NCBI GenBank assembly: GCA_025766275.1
Contig: JAFKAC010000004.1
Span: 124,001 to 188,000, forward strand
DNA length: 64,000 nucleotides
Source: Lactarius indigo
Taxonomy: Eukaryota; Basidiomycota; Agaricomycetes; Russulales; Russulaceae
Direction of reading: 5' to 3'
Part shown: positions 40,199 to 52,500 of the stretch, piece by piece
Position numbering within the stretch: position 1 is the first letter of the stretch
Layout: each line of letters starts with the position of its first letter
Made by a program: the position numbers and the translations under genes
The notes under the pieces: model-generated
What the model was told of the DNA's origin: nothing
The model's input: only the letters and a program-made list of their open reading frames with translations
Database searches by the model: none

Positions 40199-43100
40199 AT
40201 GAGCAAAGATTACAAGCTTACCATCGTCAAACTGGCCACCGATGGATCCAACTGGGTCACCTTTAGAGACCGCATGGTCTGGGCGTTCAATAACCAAAGA
40301 TGGTCCGAACATCTCACCAGCACCACGGTCCCCACGACTTGGACGCCAATCAATAGTGTCCCCCCTCAGGAACGCTGGGACGCGGAAGAAGCCGCCGCCA
40401 AGAATTTGATTGCGGCATCAGTGCCCAATTATGTCTTCAACCGAATCAAGACTAAAACTAATACAAAAGATATCTGGGACGCTGTCAAAGAAATATTCCA
40501 GAAAAGATCCAAGATGATCGCCGTCGACCTGGGCCGGAAACTCTCGGGCACCAAATTAGGCGAAGATGAAGACGCTTGTGCCCATCTGACTCATCTCTTA
40601 GATATGCGAGAGCAGCTCGCTTCTATGGGGGCCACCAAGACCGACGATGAATTCGCATCCATCATCCTCGGCTCACTCCCCCCCTCCTATGAATCCCTCA
40701 TCAATTCCATTAATTCAGCAGCCGATCAAGTGGACGAATCAGTCACACCTGATCGGGTAATCCGATTGGTCACCGATCAGTATGATCAGTGCGTCATCCA
40801 GAAAGGCAAGACTAACAGCCCAGAAGAGGCCTTCTTAGCCAATGGACAGAAATGCAACAAGCGCAACGTAGAGTGCCACAACTGCCACAGGCTCGGCCAC
40901 TTCAAATCCGATTGCTGGGCCAAGGGAGGCGACAAAGAGGGCCAATGCCTGCCTCGAAGAGACAACAACTCAAGCTACAGCAACTACAATAACTCAGGCG
41001 ACAATCGCAACAATCACGGCAATCGCAACAATCACAACGGCAATAACAACAACCGAAATAACAGGAACAGGAACATCAACTGTTCTGACAACGCAAACTC
41101 GGCCAGCAATGACATCGAAGCTTGGGCTGCAATTGAGGAGATCGACAACGACTCCACTTCCCCCACTCCACAGGCCTCTGCGTACAGCGTGGGGCCACCT
41201 ATCCATCATCCCCCCATCGAGATCGAACTCTACAACTCCGGGGCGTCTTGGCACATGTCTCCTTTCCATCACCGTTTCATTAACTATCGATCTATCCCTC
41301 CTCGCACCATTACCGCCGCTAACAAACGTATTTTCTATGCGATAGGTACCGGGGACTTACAGATCGACGTCCCCAACGGGAACGTCACCACTCCTGTCCT
41401 ACTCTGTGACACCCTCCACACACCTGAAATGGCGCTTACTATTGTCTCTGTCGGCCGCATCACTGGAGCTGGGTACTCTGTATCTTTCGAGCGACAATCC
41501 TGCAAGATCAAGAACAGATCTGGCAACACCATAGGCAACATTCCTGCTAGCTCTAACGGCCTATACAAGGTCGAACACTCTTACTTGGCTGCTAGCTTTG
41601 GTTCTCCTATCGAGCAAGTTGACATCCACACCCTTCATCGTCGCCTCGGTCACATCTCAGCTGACGCTATTCGCTCACTCATTCGCAACAACGCCATCGA
41701 AGGCATACAACTCATCGACGACGGTTCACCTATCATCTGTGACTCTTGTCAATATGCTAAGCTCACTCGGAAGGCTATTCGAGCTGAGTGCGAAGCTCCA
41801 CCAGCTCAGCACTTCGGGGTGGAAGTCCACTCTGACCTCTGGGGACCTTTGCCAACCACTAGTCTCGGGGGCCGCCACTACTATGTCACATTCACCGACG
41901 ACCACACTCGCTTTACTCGGGTCGATATCTTGCGCACTAAAGATCAAACACTCGATGCCTATCGCGCCTTCTCGGCTTGGGCTCGCACTCAGCACGGCGC
42001 CAAAATCAAAGCACTTAGATCAGACCGCAGCAGTGAGTATACCGGCCGCGAGTTCACTCGCTTCCTTCAGGACGAAGGAACCAAACGTCGCCTTACCACC
42101 CACGACACCCCGCAGCACAACGGAGTCGCGGAATCGCTTAACCGCAGGCTTCTAGAACGTGTACGGGCTATCCTCCACCACTCTGGCTTGCCCAAAACTC
42201 TCTGGGCTGAAGCCCTTTAATTCGCAGTCTGGCTCAAGAACCGCACATCTACTTGGGCTCTAGGCAACAATACAATGCCCTATGAAATGCTCTACAGCAA
42301 CAAACCGAACATCTCCGGTGTCCCTGAATGGGGACAAACTGTCTGGGTTCACTCTGGCACCGGCTCTAAGCTCGACACGCACGGAATTGAAGCGCACTGG
42401 GTTGGTTATGATGCGGACAGCACGCATGCACACCGCGTCTACTGGCCCAACAAGAACTCTATCTCAGTCGAGCGTAATATCAAGTTCACCTCTCCTCTTG
42501 CAGTCATCAACATCAGTCAGCCTTGCATCATCCCCGCGCCACAACCAGCTGCGGCGCAAGCACCACCCGCTGGACCTCAAGCACCACCAGCGCCTCAAGC
42601 GCCCCACCCTTTTCCTCCTACCACACCACCAGTACCTATTCAACTGGTACCGTTCACACCTCAACAACAACAACTTCCCGAAGAAGCAAGCTGGGAAATT
42701 TTGCCTCAAGTCCCAGGCAGAATGCCCTTGTATCGGTCACCTTCGGCTCTCACCCCTCTCACACCATCCACCACCTCATCGGTTCCACCTCAAGAAGAAG
42801 AAACATCAACCAAGCAGCGGCAACAAGTGCTGCCACCTGCCAAGGGCAAGGCAAAAACCAAGGAACCTCAAGAACCAACGCGCAAGTCATCGCGCATCCC
42901 CAAACCAACATTCAAAGTCACTGGGCTCTTCACCGAAGGAGCTCAACCCAAAGCCGAAGAAGAACAGCCAAGCGCAGCAGCCCGGAAGTGGTTCCACCCG
43001 GACTGGCCCAGAGACGATGGTGCAAGCACGTATGCGGCTGACAATTTCACTCCAGAGTACGCCTTCCTTGCGGAAAGCGAGGAACTTATGGAAGCCGCTC

Positions 43101-44674
43101 TCAACGATTCACAAGACGATCCCAAGACACTCTCTCAAGCGCAATCTCGCTCCGATTGGCCTAAGTGGCAGGAGGCGATGGATCGCGAAATCGCAACCCT
43201 CGAAGAAGCCAGGACTTGGTCAACAGTCCCCAGACCCGCCGGCAAGAACATCGTTGGCAGCAAGTGGGTTTTCCACATCAAACGGAAGGCCGACGGTTCT
43301 ATCGAGAAGTACAAGGTGCGCCTCGTAGCACGCGGATTCACGCAGAAATTCGGCATTGATTACTTCGACACTTTCTCCCCAGTCACGCGGCTCGCAAGCT
43401 TCCGCACTATTCTCGCCATCGCCGCTCGCAACGACTGGGATATCGACACATTCGACTTCAACGGTGCTTACCTTAACGGAGAGTTAGATGACGACAAAGA
43501 CATCTATATGCAAGCACCCCCTGGATACGATACTCAGGGGGAGTCAGTCAAACACCTTCGCAAGTCGCTTTACGGACTTAAGCAAGCTGGCCGCAAATGG
43601 TATGATACCCTGCACCGTGCCCTTATGGACTTGGGATTCGGCGTCAACAACGCTGATCCCAGCGTCTTTTCCATCCACGACAAAAATCATCTCACTATCC
43701 TCGCAGTCCACATTGATGACTGCATGATTACAGGAAGCTCTGATGAGCTCATTCGCTACTACAAGAGGGTGCTCAATTCCCGTTATTCTCTCACCGATCT
43801 GGGTCCCATCCATTGGCTCCTCAGCATCAAAATCATCCGTGACCGCAAGTCGCGCACCATCTCACTCTCACAGACTTCATACATCAACACCATCCTCTCT
43901 CGCTTTTCCCTCAGCGACGCTAAACCCGTCGCCACCCCTATCATTCCCGGGGCGTCTTACAGCAAATCTGACGCACCCTCTGACGCCACCAAAGCAGCTC
44001 ACATGAAGAAAGTCCCTTACTGCAAGGCCGTCGGCAGCCTCATGTACGCTGCCGTTGCCACTCGCCCCGACATCACTTTTGCCATCTCTACTCTATCCCA
44101 ATTCCTCAGCAATCCGGGCGAGATCCACTGGGAAGGCGTGAAGTGTGTCTTCCGCTATCTCGCCAGCACTAAACATCATTCCCTTACCTTCGGCAACGAA
44201 CGCCACGACCTTCTGGGATTCACTGACGCAGATGGCACATCCCAGGACCACCGCCATGCGATATCTGGCTTCACATTTCTCATCGACGGCGGAGCGGTCG
44301 CATGGGCTTCCCGGAAACAAGAAATCATCACCCTATCCACCGCTGAGGCCAAATACATCGCCGCAACTCACGCAGCCAAGGAATGCATCTGGCTCAGGAG
44401 ACTTACTGAGCCATTCTTCGGCACATCTCTTTCCCCCACTCCTCTCCATTGCGACAACCAGGCCGCGCTTCATCTTGCCACTCAAGACAACTACCACGCG
44501 CGCACCAAACACATCGACATATGCTTTCATTTCATTCGCCAAACCATTTCTGACGGGCTCATCGACATCAAGTATTGCCCGACTGAAGACATGACCACGG
44601 ACATCCTCACCAAGCCGCTAGCGAAGTTCAAGGTCGCGTTTCACTTGCAGAACCTCGGACTCCGTCGAGCATGA
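40199..44674 (+). pseudogene. Copia gag-pol polyprotein, inactivated
   Basis: A single frame of about 1490 codons from ATG 40199. Gag of UBN2/copia type (MSKDYKLTIVKLATDGSNW) carries the knuckle CHNCHRLGHFKSDC and an Asn-rich stretch. The protease reads NSGAS instead of DSGAS (AAC at 41234-41236). Integrase has an HHCC finger (HRRLGH, CDSCQYAK) and core (HSDLWGPL; RSDRSSEY, where GG is expected). A TAA at 42218-42220 lies between integrase and RT. The RT motif is HIDD; RNase H reads FTDADG and the C-terminus has KHIDI. The stop and the lost Asp make it inactive. Confidence 0.92.
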
Positions 44675-44681
44675 GGGGGAG

Positions 44682-45191
44682 TGTTGCATTTCGGCACGCT
44701 CGACCCAGCTGACTCGAATTCACATCAAAACATTACCGCCGCGATAATGCGCGGCGGCTCAACATCCATTACCGCCATATCCATTTCCATTCAAACGTCT
44801 CCAGTTCCATAGGGGTTGTTCCCCCTTTTCTCCTTATTCTCGCTCCGTCTTTTATGTTTATTAGACTCCTGTTTCACATCCCATATGGCTCGTGCGTCTT
44901 TATGTCTCTTTACTGTACTTTATTCTTGTTTCTGTTAAAAATTTATCTACATTGTATTAAAGCGCACTCGTATGTACTCCAAATGATTATCCAGTTCTCT
45001 TCCATTGATCCTCTCGTGTGCCTCTGAACTCCTCTCCAAAGCAAGCTTCGCCTTGCCTTTGCTCATCTTCGCTTGTCTTCTACCTCATCAACTTCGCGCT
45101 TTTCTCGTTGCCAATCGAACCGGCCCTTCAGATCTCATCACCTGACCGGCCCACTTAGCCGGATCACCCCTATCGCCCGACCTTTACACCA
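44682..45191 (+). repeat. Copia 3' LTR (510 bp)
   Basis: TGTTGCATTT to TTTACACCA, preceded by the purine tract GAGGGGGAG and followed by GAGTC. Same length as the 5' LTR (39586-40095). Confidence 0.94.
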
Positions 45192-45902
45192 GAGTCCCCG
45201 TGTCATGATACTTGGGCTGTTAATGCATCACTTTGAGAGACGATACAGAAACAATGAGAGATCTGTTGCCCAAGAATGGCAGGAAAATCTCTCCAACGCC
45301 ATCACTGAGAGCGTATCGCCTGAGTGGGTCAGTAGCTGGTCAGGTGACCGGTTTTCCGAAGGGGCCGGTTCAGTCGGTCGGCAAGCGAGAGCGAGAAGTA
45401 GGAGATGGTAGAAGATAAGCACGGCGACGAACAAAGACGAAACAAAGATCGCTTTGGAAAGGGAAAGACTGAGCGAGTTGGAGGCACACGAGAGAAAGGA
45501 AAGGAAAAACTGGATAGTAGTTCGAGTACATACGAGCGCAAGTACGAGAGCATTTTTATACAGTTTAACTACGTTTTTACGAAATAAAAACTTTGAAAGT
45601 CGCCAGAATGGTTGAAAAGCCGAGACTGAAGAGACGAGGAGGGATAAGTGTGTCCCTATCAGACCGTATCCGTGGCAGAATAGAGTCGGAAACAAACAAA
45701 AAAGGGAAATGACAAATCGTATAACTTAACAAAACAGAATGCTCTTGAGTCCAAAGTCTCCGGCGGATGTCTTGCTGTCCGGGCGCGGACTCGGGTCTAC
45801 CCCCTAAGTCCCGCTGCACCGATTCGGGTCAGCTGGGTTCAGCGTGCCGAAAATGCAACACTGAACTCATCTGTTCCAAGTCAATTTGGTGTAACTTACC
45901 AT

Positions 45903-46860
45903 TCAACAAGCACCATGTAAATTGCTAGCGAGTCCTGGCGCCCGGCGCTTCTCGGGGATCGCATGAGGATCATCGAGATGAGGGTGCACAAAAACTTGAC
46001 TAAAAATGCTAGATACAAGAGACAAGCACGTCAGTGGACTGCGGATTAGTCCCAGACGTGGTTGGAAAGTTCCACAGGCCGTGTGGCATGTGCATACCGA
46101 AGTCGGCGGCGGGTGCGGGTCCGCATCCGGCTTGGAAGCGGAGAATATCGTCACCGGCAGCGGAGTGGGCGGATGCAGCGGAGGCGAGTCGGACGCGCGA
46201 TGGATGCGCGAGGCGAGCAGCGGCCACTTGGTGAGCAGCGAGAGGCGCATCGCGGACACGAACTCCTGGGTCTGTACGGCTGTGAGCGTCAGCAGTGGCG
46301 GTGTGCGAAGAAAGACTTTTTTACGCACATCTCGGATACTGAGGTATGTCTTCACGCCCCAGACGCTGGCAGCACCACCCGCGACGACGAGCGCTGTGGC
46401 GATGCTAAACGCTTTGAGCGAGTATAGAGCGCTGTTGAAGCCATCCTCTTGCGCTATGCGGGAGGAAGCCGCAGCAGAGCTGCTTGCTTCCACTGAGGGA
46501 GTCGCCTTTGTTGATGCAGGCGTCGGGGCCGGTGCTGCACGAGGCGGCGGTGCGGTTGAAGGCACACCGCGTGTTGGCGCTCGCCTCACAGGCGGTGCAG
46601 AGGTCACCATTGAAGAAGATACGCTATTGCTGAGCGCAGACGTACGTACGCGCTGTCGGCGGAGCAGAACGAGGGGTACGGCGAGAGCTACCGTCGTGAC
46701 AGCGAGCTAAAGAGACATTCCGCCTTCATTTTCGCTTGAACAGCCAAACTTACTTACCATTGTAGACCGGAATCCATGGAGAAACGTATTTTCTGTTGTC
46801 TTTTTGTGGGGGCTCAGATCGAGCATCTGATGGTTCAGAACCAGAGCTCGAGTCCGACAT
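45903..46860 (-). CDS. TMEM242-like small membrane protein (about 276 aa, 3 exons)
   Basis: Exons (minus) 46860-46758, 46687-46329 and 46271-45903 join in frame through 70- and 57-nt GT-AG introns. After an acidic start comes a short hydrophobic segment (ALAVPLVLLRRQR), then a Pro/Ala-rich linker. The conserved core follows: ALYSLKAFSIATALVVAGGAASVWGVKTYLSIRD, then TQEFVSAMRLSLL and SRIHR. The pattern (aromatic-Lys, Gly-rich membrane helix, V/W, EF...M) resembles TMEM242/DUF1358, a mitochondrial membrane family linked to complex assembly in animals. The assignment is from memory of the pattern. The C-terminal ~70 residues look unlike a conserved protein and may reflect a missed intron or an earlier stop. 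Confidence 0.5.
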
Positions 46861-48889
46861 GTCGAGAACAAGAAAGAACAACACCGGAAAAGACGGGCCG
46901 GAATCCGTCAATCGCCGCATCCTTGGTTGTATCATCGCCGCATCTATACTAGTAAAAATTGTCTCAAGGATTATTCAGTACTCGGGTCTAGCCTCGGTTT
47001 GTACTTTCCGGGCTGTATATCGTCACGAGTCGTCCACTACGAAGTCTTGAGGCGACAAACTACAGTATATTCCGACGAAAAGTAGGCGTGCATCAGCAAA
47101 TAAAAATAAAAATTTTATGTGCTTACCAAAATCGAAAGAGCTTACGGAGATGATAATCGGATTCGGACTTATCTTGAAATAACAATTGCTTGTATTGGGC
47201 CATGATTCCGAATGGACTATTATATGTGGCATATAAGTGCTTATGATTCTTGTGGTCACATGCAGCCCAGCTGTAAGTGCTTGTAATTCCTGTGAAAGTC
47301 TCATGGCCAAGTTGTAAGTACATACAATGTTTGGACGGCTCTTGTGGCTGCATGATATGCGCATATCATTTCTGGCTAACCCTCATGGCCAAGTTATAAT
47401 TGCATGCAATTTCTGGATGGCTCGTGGCTGGGTTATATGCACACACTTGTGCGCACATACAATTTCAGGAGCCGGCAAAACCTGCACTCCCAACTGTGGG
47501 ACAGGTTCACTTACCTGTGATGACACACCCAGTCCTCTCCTGCGGTTGTCTTTTTCTCAATTGGATTCAAACTCTTCGCATTGTAAGGCTAGCTTGGGCT
47601 CTGGGCCTGAAATTGACTACTTCTGCCTGTTTCGGCTGTGCTCACTCACCGAATCCTTCACCACTGCAGCCACCTAGATTCCAAGTCAAGTCGTTGCCGC
47701 TAAGTGATTTCGACTTGGATTTCGACCACCTTCATACACTAATACCCAGCCCTAATCCATCATCTCTGCCTTGTCGCTCTCTGATTTGTTGTCCTCTGCT
47801 GCGCATCAAACCACCTCGTCGGCTCCCTTGGCCACCTTCAAGATGCCATTGGAGAATGCACAGATCGTCGCACCTGTCACTGGACTCAGGAGGGGGTGGT
47901 ATTTTTGTGCGTCATCATATCTTGTTTCCTTTTGTTTGTATGGCCTCTTGATTCAGCCCCAGCTTGAACGGCACGATCAGCTCAACACACACAAGCCCCA
48001 CCCCCTTCCACACTGCCGGGTCCTCCTTCTCCAACCTCGGCGACCCATACGAGTCCGCGCCCTCCTCCCCGCTTGCCCGCTCATGGTCCTCGTCCCTGTC
48101 GGCACCCCAACTTTGCTCCGGGCTCTTCTTTCCCTCACTTCCCTCCCCCTTAACCCCTGTGCGGAATCTGCTCCGCTTCGAACTCACACGGTGATACCCC
48201 AAACTGCCGGTAGACGGTTCGTAGAGCAGCTTGAGACAGTCGGGTTCGGGAGGCGTGAAGCCGTGCTGCCGGTCGTGCAGGCCTTCGCGGGTATCGCAAC
48301 TTCGCACAGGGAATCGCCTCGGTCGGGGACGCGTCGCACAACGATTGTTAAGGGTGCGCGAGAGTGCGGGGCGCTCGAGAAAGCGCGGAAGGTAACTAGA
48401 TAGACTAAGAAGACTGTCTGCACTACCGGGCGTGCAGGTCACCGCGGAACTTGTGACTTCGTATAGTGGTCGGCCGATTCGGGGGAAACGTCGCACTAAA
48501 GTGCCGAAGGGTGCGCGAGGATGTGGCACTCGGGAGAGCGCGGCGAGCGAAGAGTACTGGAACCCTCAGTGCTCTAAGCTCTGAGGGAAAGCGGACTAAG
48601 ATTGGCTTGTTTTTGAAAGGGGTAGTTACAGGATGTTCATATACATGGAATCAGAGATATAGATCTAAATGTAGGGTAGACCCTAGGGAGCCACCAAGTG
48701 AGGTCGCAAAGCGAAAGGAAAGGAATGGGCCGATGCCCGAGCTCGGCCGAAGCGCGGGAAAGTTGGTCCGCCAAGTGGGCCAATGCCCGAGATTGGCCGA
48801 AGCACGAGAAAGTACTGAAATGCGCAAAATAAGTAATTTACCTGGCCAGCCACGTGCTGGGCGTATCAACGGACTCGTCTCCCAACAGT
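46861..48889. other. About 2 kb without a confident gene
   Basis: Contains imperfect ~90-bp repeats with CATGGCCAAGTT and TGCATGATATGC-like units (47200-47470). A diverged pair of GTCGCAC...GGGTGCGCGAG segments lies at about 48330 and 48489. A plus-strand open frame at 47771-48403 has no domain I recognise and overlaps a long frame on the other strand; I do not call it. Confidence 0.4.
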
Positions 48890-48996
48890 GCAGCCAGGGC
48901 CACCCCGAACCCGTATTCTACAGCAACCGTGCCACTTGTTATGTGAGCGTGGAGCCATCACAGCACGAGGTGGTGGCGGATTGTGACAGGCACTTC
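48890..48996 (+). pseudogene. Fragment of a TOM70 TPR exon
   Basis: Encodes HPEPVFYSNRATCYVSVEP followed by QHEVVADCDRHF. It matches the TPR of the mitochondrial import receptor Tom70 (EPVFYSNRAACYVN...DCD). Only one repeat is present; flanking sequence on both sides is unrelated. It is a stray duplicated exon rather than a gene. Confidence 0.6.
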
Positions 48997-49535
48997 TATT
49001 CAAGTATAATAATGTTGTGTACGTTACAGATGAACTTTTGGTGTAGCGGTAATACTCGTCACAATCTCAAGTCATTATGTCAGCACTCACGTTCAGACCG
49101 CATGTTCAATTCTGTCCAAATCCAGTTTATTATGTACCCTTAGTTGTATTATGAAATATGAGATGAGAGGTCAGCCGACTTGGCAAGCAAGGTGATCAAA
49201 CAATAATTAAGATAGTGCCAAGAGCAAAAAGAGAAAAGTCCGGTACAGTACACTGTAATTTTTCTAACTAGCTACCCTCTGAATTATAATCAATTGTAAG
49301 CACATACAACCCGTGTGAAGAGTTTTAGTTTATACAATCCACAAAAGCGATTACCATTCATGGGCATAGTTGCCAAACGATTTCAAAACCATCGAACGAC
49401 CACAATCGCTTTCGGCGATTTGTAATCCCGGACCTGCTCAGACCGCTTATGGTGATTATAAGCGGTTATAACTACTTGTCAACCTTTTTTTTATTTGCTG
49501 ATGTGATAACCGCATGATAATCACGACAATGGTTG
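48997..49535. other. Intergenic, AT-richer, no gene seen
   Basis: Nothing coding is supported. It includes short palindromic stretches around AAGCGGTTATAA (about 49450) and the presumed 3' flank of the large minus-strand gene. Confidence 0.4.
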
Positions 49536-52500
49536 CTAGATAGTATCGTAGTGCGATTGAAGGGGCATCAATGAGCCTCGTGGCTTTCTCAGCGACTCCG
49601 CAATTCCCAAGAATGTCTCCGCGAGATGCACCTTCCGGAAGTCAGCATTATTTATTTGCGTAGGATGCGTCAGTACTCGTACTCACAGTATCGAGGGCTG
49701 TATGGAAAGACGAAGGAATTCTTGCTGCTGTGGGTAACAAGGGATCTGGGGGTGCTCTGTTCTGTATTCCGAGAGCGATGTGCACCATTCTACGGAGAGT
49801 AGAGACCGAGGAATTTTGGCCACTGGAAAATTTTCGACTACTGTAAGAATTTCGCCCAAAGAAAGTATATACAAAAAAAACTTGCCTAATCAAGTTGTCA
49901 GCGAGCCATTAACCTCAACAGAAAGCGAGACTCACCTATTAGAACTAGAAGACGTCGATTCCCAGTGGCCAAAGAAAACAGCATGAAAAGAAAGCGGTTT
50001 TCTGACCTACCCATCAGCGATCCGTTAACAAAAGCGGGGAACAACCCACCCATGCTGAATGGCGGAGCGACAGAGATCTACGATGGCCTTGTCCGATATC
50101 GAAGATTCCCCGTCTGAGAGGAAAACCATGACAGGTGTTCTACAAATTGTAAAGGTGTGTACAATTAAACAGACAAAAGCGGAAATCAGAATGCGAACCT
50201 TTCTGTGCTCCAGTTGTCTATCATGATGGCTTTGCTGGCTTCGATCGCTGCCGCGAAGTTTGTGCCGCTTCCGGTCGTCTTATCTAGGATGCTATCTAAG
50301 AGTTGGTCTGGGGTGCTCGTGAAATCATTGACAACTGCATTTTTCGCGGTGTCGTCGAACAAGATAATGCTGTATGCATCACGTCGTGCGCCGGTTGCTT
50401 GTTGCCTCGAGGTGCCAGTGACAGCGGCGTGGCGGGCAGACCAGAAGCTGTATAGCGCCGAATAAACAGCGCCGAGCCTGTTGTTGGCTTTCTTCCGGAT
50501 TCGGTACGTTGCGGGCGCATCTGATTGGGGTTGACGGTCATGATTTGACATAGAACTAGATCTAGAATGAAGACATAAGATACTCGCATAGCGCTAGGAA
50601 GACGGCATCGCTTAACCTGTCAATGACGAATATCCTATGGTACGTTCGATTCATTTAGCATTCTCGCCAACGAAGCTAGATTAGTAGGCATACACATGGA
50701 AGGCTTGCAGCTCAGCGGGAGTTTCGCACGAAAACATATGCCCATCATTGGATATGTAACCGAGTCCATCGGCAGGGTCGTTAGTACTCTTAGGAGGATG
50801 AAACATGGGCAGCAAGCAGTATGAAGGCCGTGCAAGTGCAGCATCCGTCGCCGAGTGTTCGGAGCCTATTAAATGAGACGTAGGTAGCGACTCGGAACGT
50901 GTGGAAATAAATATGCTTTCTGGCGTACCTGGGCACATTGCATCGCTGCGGAATCCATCAATAACTTGGTTCAAACGTAGGACATGTTAATCACAAACCA
51001 TTTGGCAAAGTCGCCTTGCTCGTTGCGGGTATATGGGTCTGCGTTCGAGTCTCAGCATTCGCACATTTGAAAGAAAGGTGGACTCGTAACCTTTGAAGCC
51101 TGCGAGAGAAGACGATATTTTAGCCTAGAACGGATCCCGGAAAAATACGACGCGTAACGAACCCATCCGGCGCCAGTAAAGGCTGTGAGTGATCGCATCC
51201 TTGGGTCTGTCCGGATCGGGAGCCATCCTGCCATTGATGTGCTGCACTTCAGCACCGTCGCAAAAACCATTCTCCCCGGCGCAGCAGTAGTCAATATGGA
51301 CGTGTCTGCCCATTGACGAGCAGACGAGGTTGCACATCATGGGTGCTCCCTCGTCATCAGAGGAAAACTTGCGACCTCCCAATTCGAGACTCACACCGTC
51401 TGGACCATCGACAGCCCAGCGACTCTGCGTCATGGAGCCGTGACTTGTTCTATGTTCCTTCTGGGAATGTCCTTTAAACATGATAAGTGTGGGTCCGCCG
51501 GTTGTAAGTGACCTGAGATGACTCCTTACCAAGAGGAAGAGTACAGAAATAACCACAATTCGTGCAGCTTGAAGATTTCGATTTACCACGCCAACACAAA
51601 ATACCACGAAAACAACGCACCGTGCTTCGCAGAAATGAGACTCTTTCTTATCCCTGCTATGGGTGTGTCCTCCCTCATGTGCCATCAGCCCCGGTGGGAT
51701 AATCTGCACACACTGCATCCGGTTTGCAACTGGGCGAGGTTGGGCGTCAACACGTGCATCATGCATCCCTCGAAATCAAAGCAGACCTTGTGTATACTAC
51801 AAATTGTTTCAAGTTACAGCCGCGTTGTAAAAGATCTATTCGCACTCACTCTGGTGTACCGGAACGTTTCATGCTTGCCCGTAAAAGTAGCTTCCATGGA
51901 CTGGGGCGACGTGTCAATCTGGCAGATTCCCGGGGCCGCACAAAGCTTTGAACACGAATGCGCTTCTCTGGTCGCACGAAACAGAGTTTTACACTGTACC
52001 CGTCTAGAATAGGGGATAAATATACTGACCCACACAAGTGGTGCGTTCCCGGAACGAGCCCGTGAAGGTGGGGCTGATTACAAGGTCTTTTGCAGAGCTT
52101 GCACGTCACCGGGCAGAGACTCGCATCGCAGGAATGTGATTTGTGTTCTTGGTCGCTTAAGAAAGGAAATTGGTCGCGAACTGAGAAATATCAAAGACGG
52201 GACGTGCCTGGGAATACTGCATCTTTCGTGACAAGAGAACGCTTTCCCACCCACTAATACTATGTCCTTGAGAGCACAGGGCTGACGAAATGACGTACTC
52301 ATAAGCAAGTAATACCCTCCATAACAGATGGAACCGTACCTCGCCACACATATGTACGAGTGCGGAACACATATGCTTGTCTTTAGCATGCCCCTTAACC
52401 TGACATCTTCTAAGTTTGAGTTGAAACAAAGCCGCCCCTGCCCACCTTCGTGCAATATTTTAGGCAGCCTCGCCTTCCCGACAACTTGCAAGGGTCGCCA

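Larger units (their letters stand above)
39586..45191 (+). mobile_element. Ty1/copia retrotransposon, defective
   Basis: 5606 bp with 510-bp LTRs (39586-40095, 44682-45191) and a perfect GAGTC duplication (39581-39585, 45192-45196). The order protease-integrase-RT-RNase H is that of copia. The LTRs differ at about a dozen places by eye, all transitions, many at CpG. Coding defects include a stop codon and loss of the protease aspartate. Confidence 0.95.
39516..45862 (-). repeat. Copia-related LTR relic (LTR-E), split by the copia element
   Basis: The two parts, about 39516-39585 and 45192-45862, become adjacent when the copia element and one GAGTC are disregarded. In minus orientation the relic starts TGTTGCATTTTCGGCACGCT, nearly the same as the copia LTR start. 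It also shares the CTCGTATGTACTC and CTCTCGTGTGCCTC blocks with that LTR, so it is a diverged relative. A second, truncated copy is at 59364-59636. No clear TSD was found. Confidence 0.65.

Noticed and set aside
39516..45862. Firm TSD for LTR-E
   Set aside because: Sequences next to the presumed TG/CA ends (AGTAG and CTGAA) do not match, so the borders remain provisional.
47771..48403. 210-codon plus-strand frame as a gene
   Set aside because: No domain recognised, a comparable long frame lies on the opposite strand, and the region is GC-rich with short repeats.
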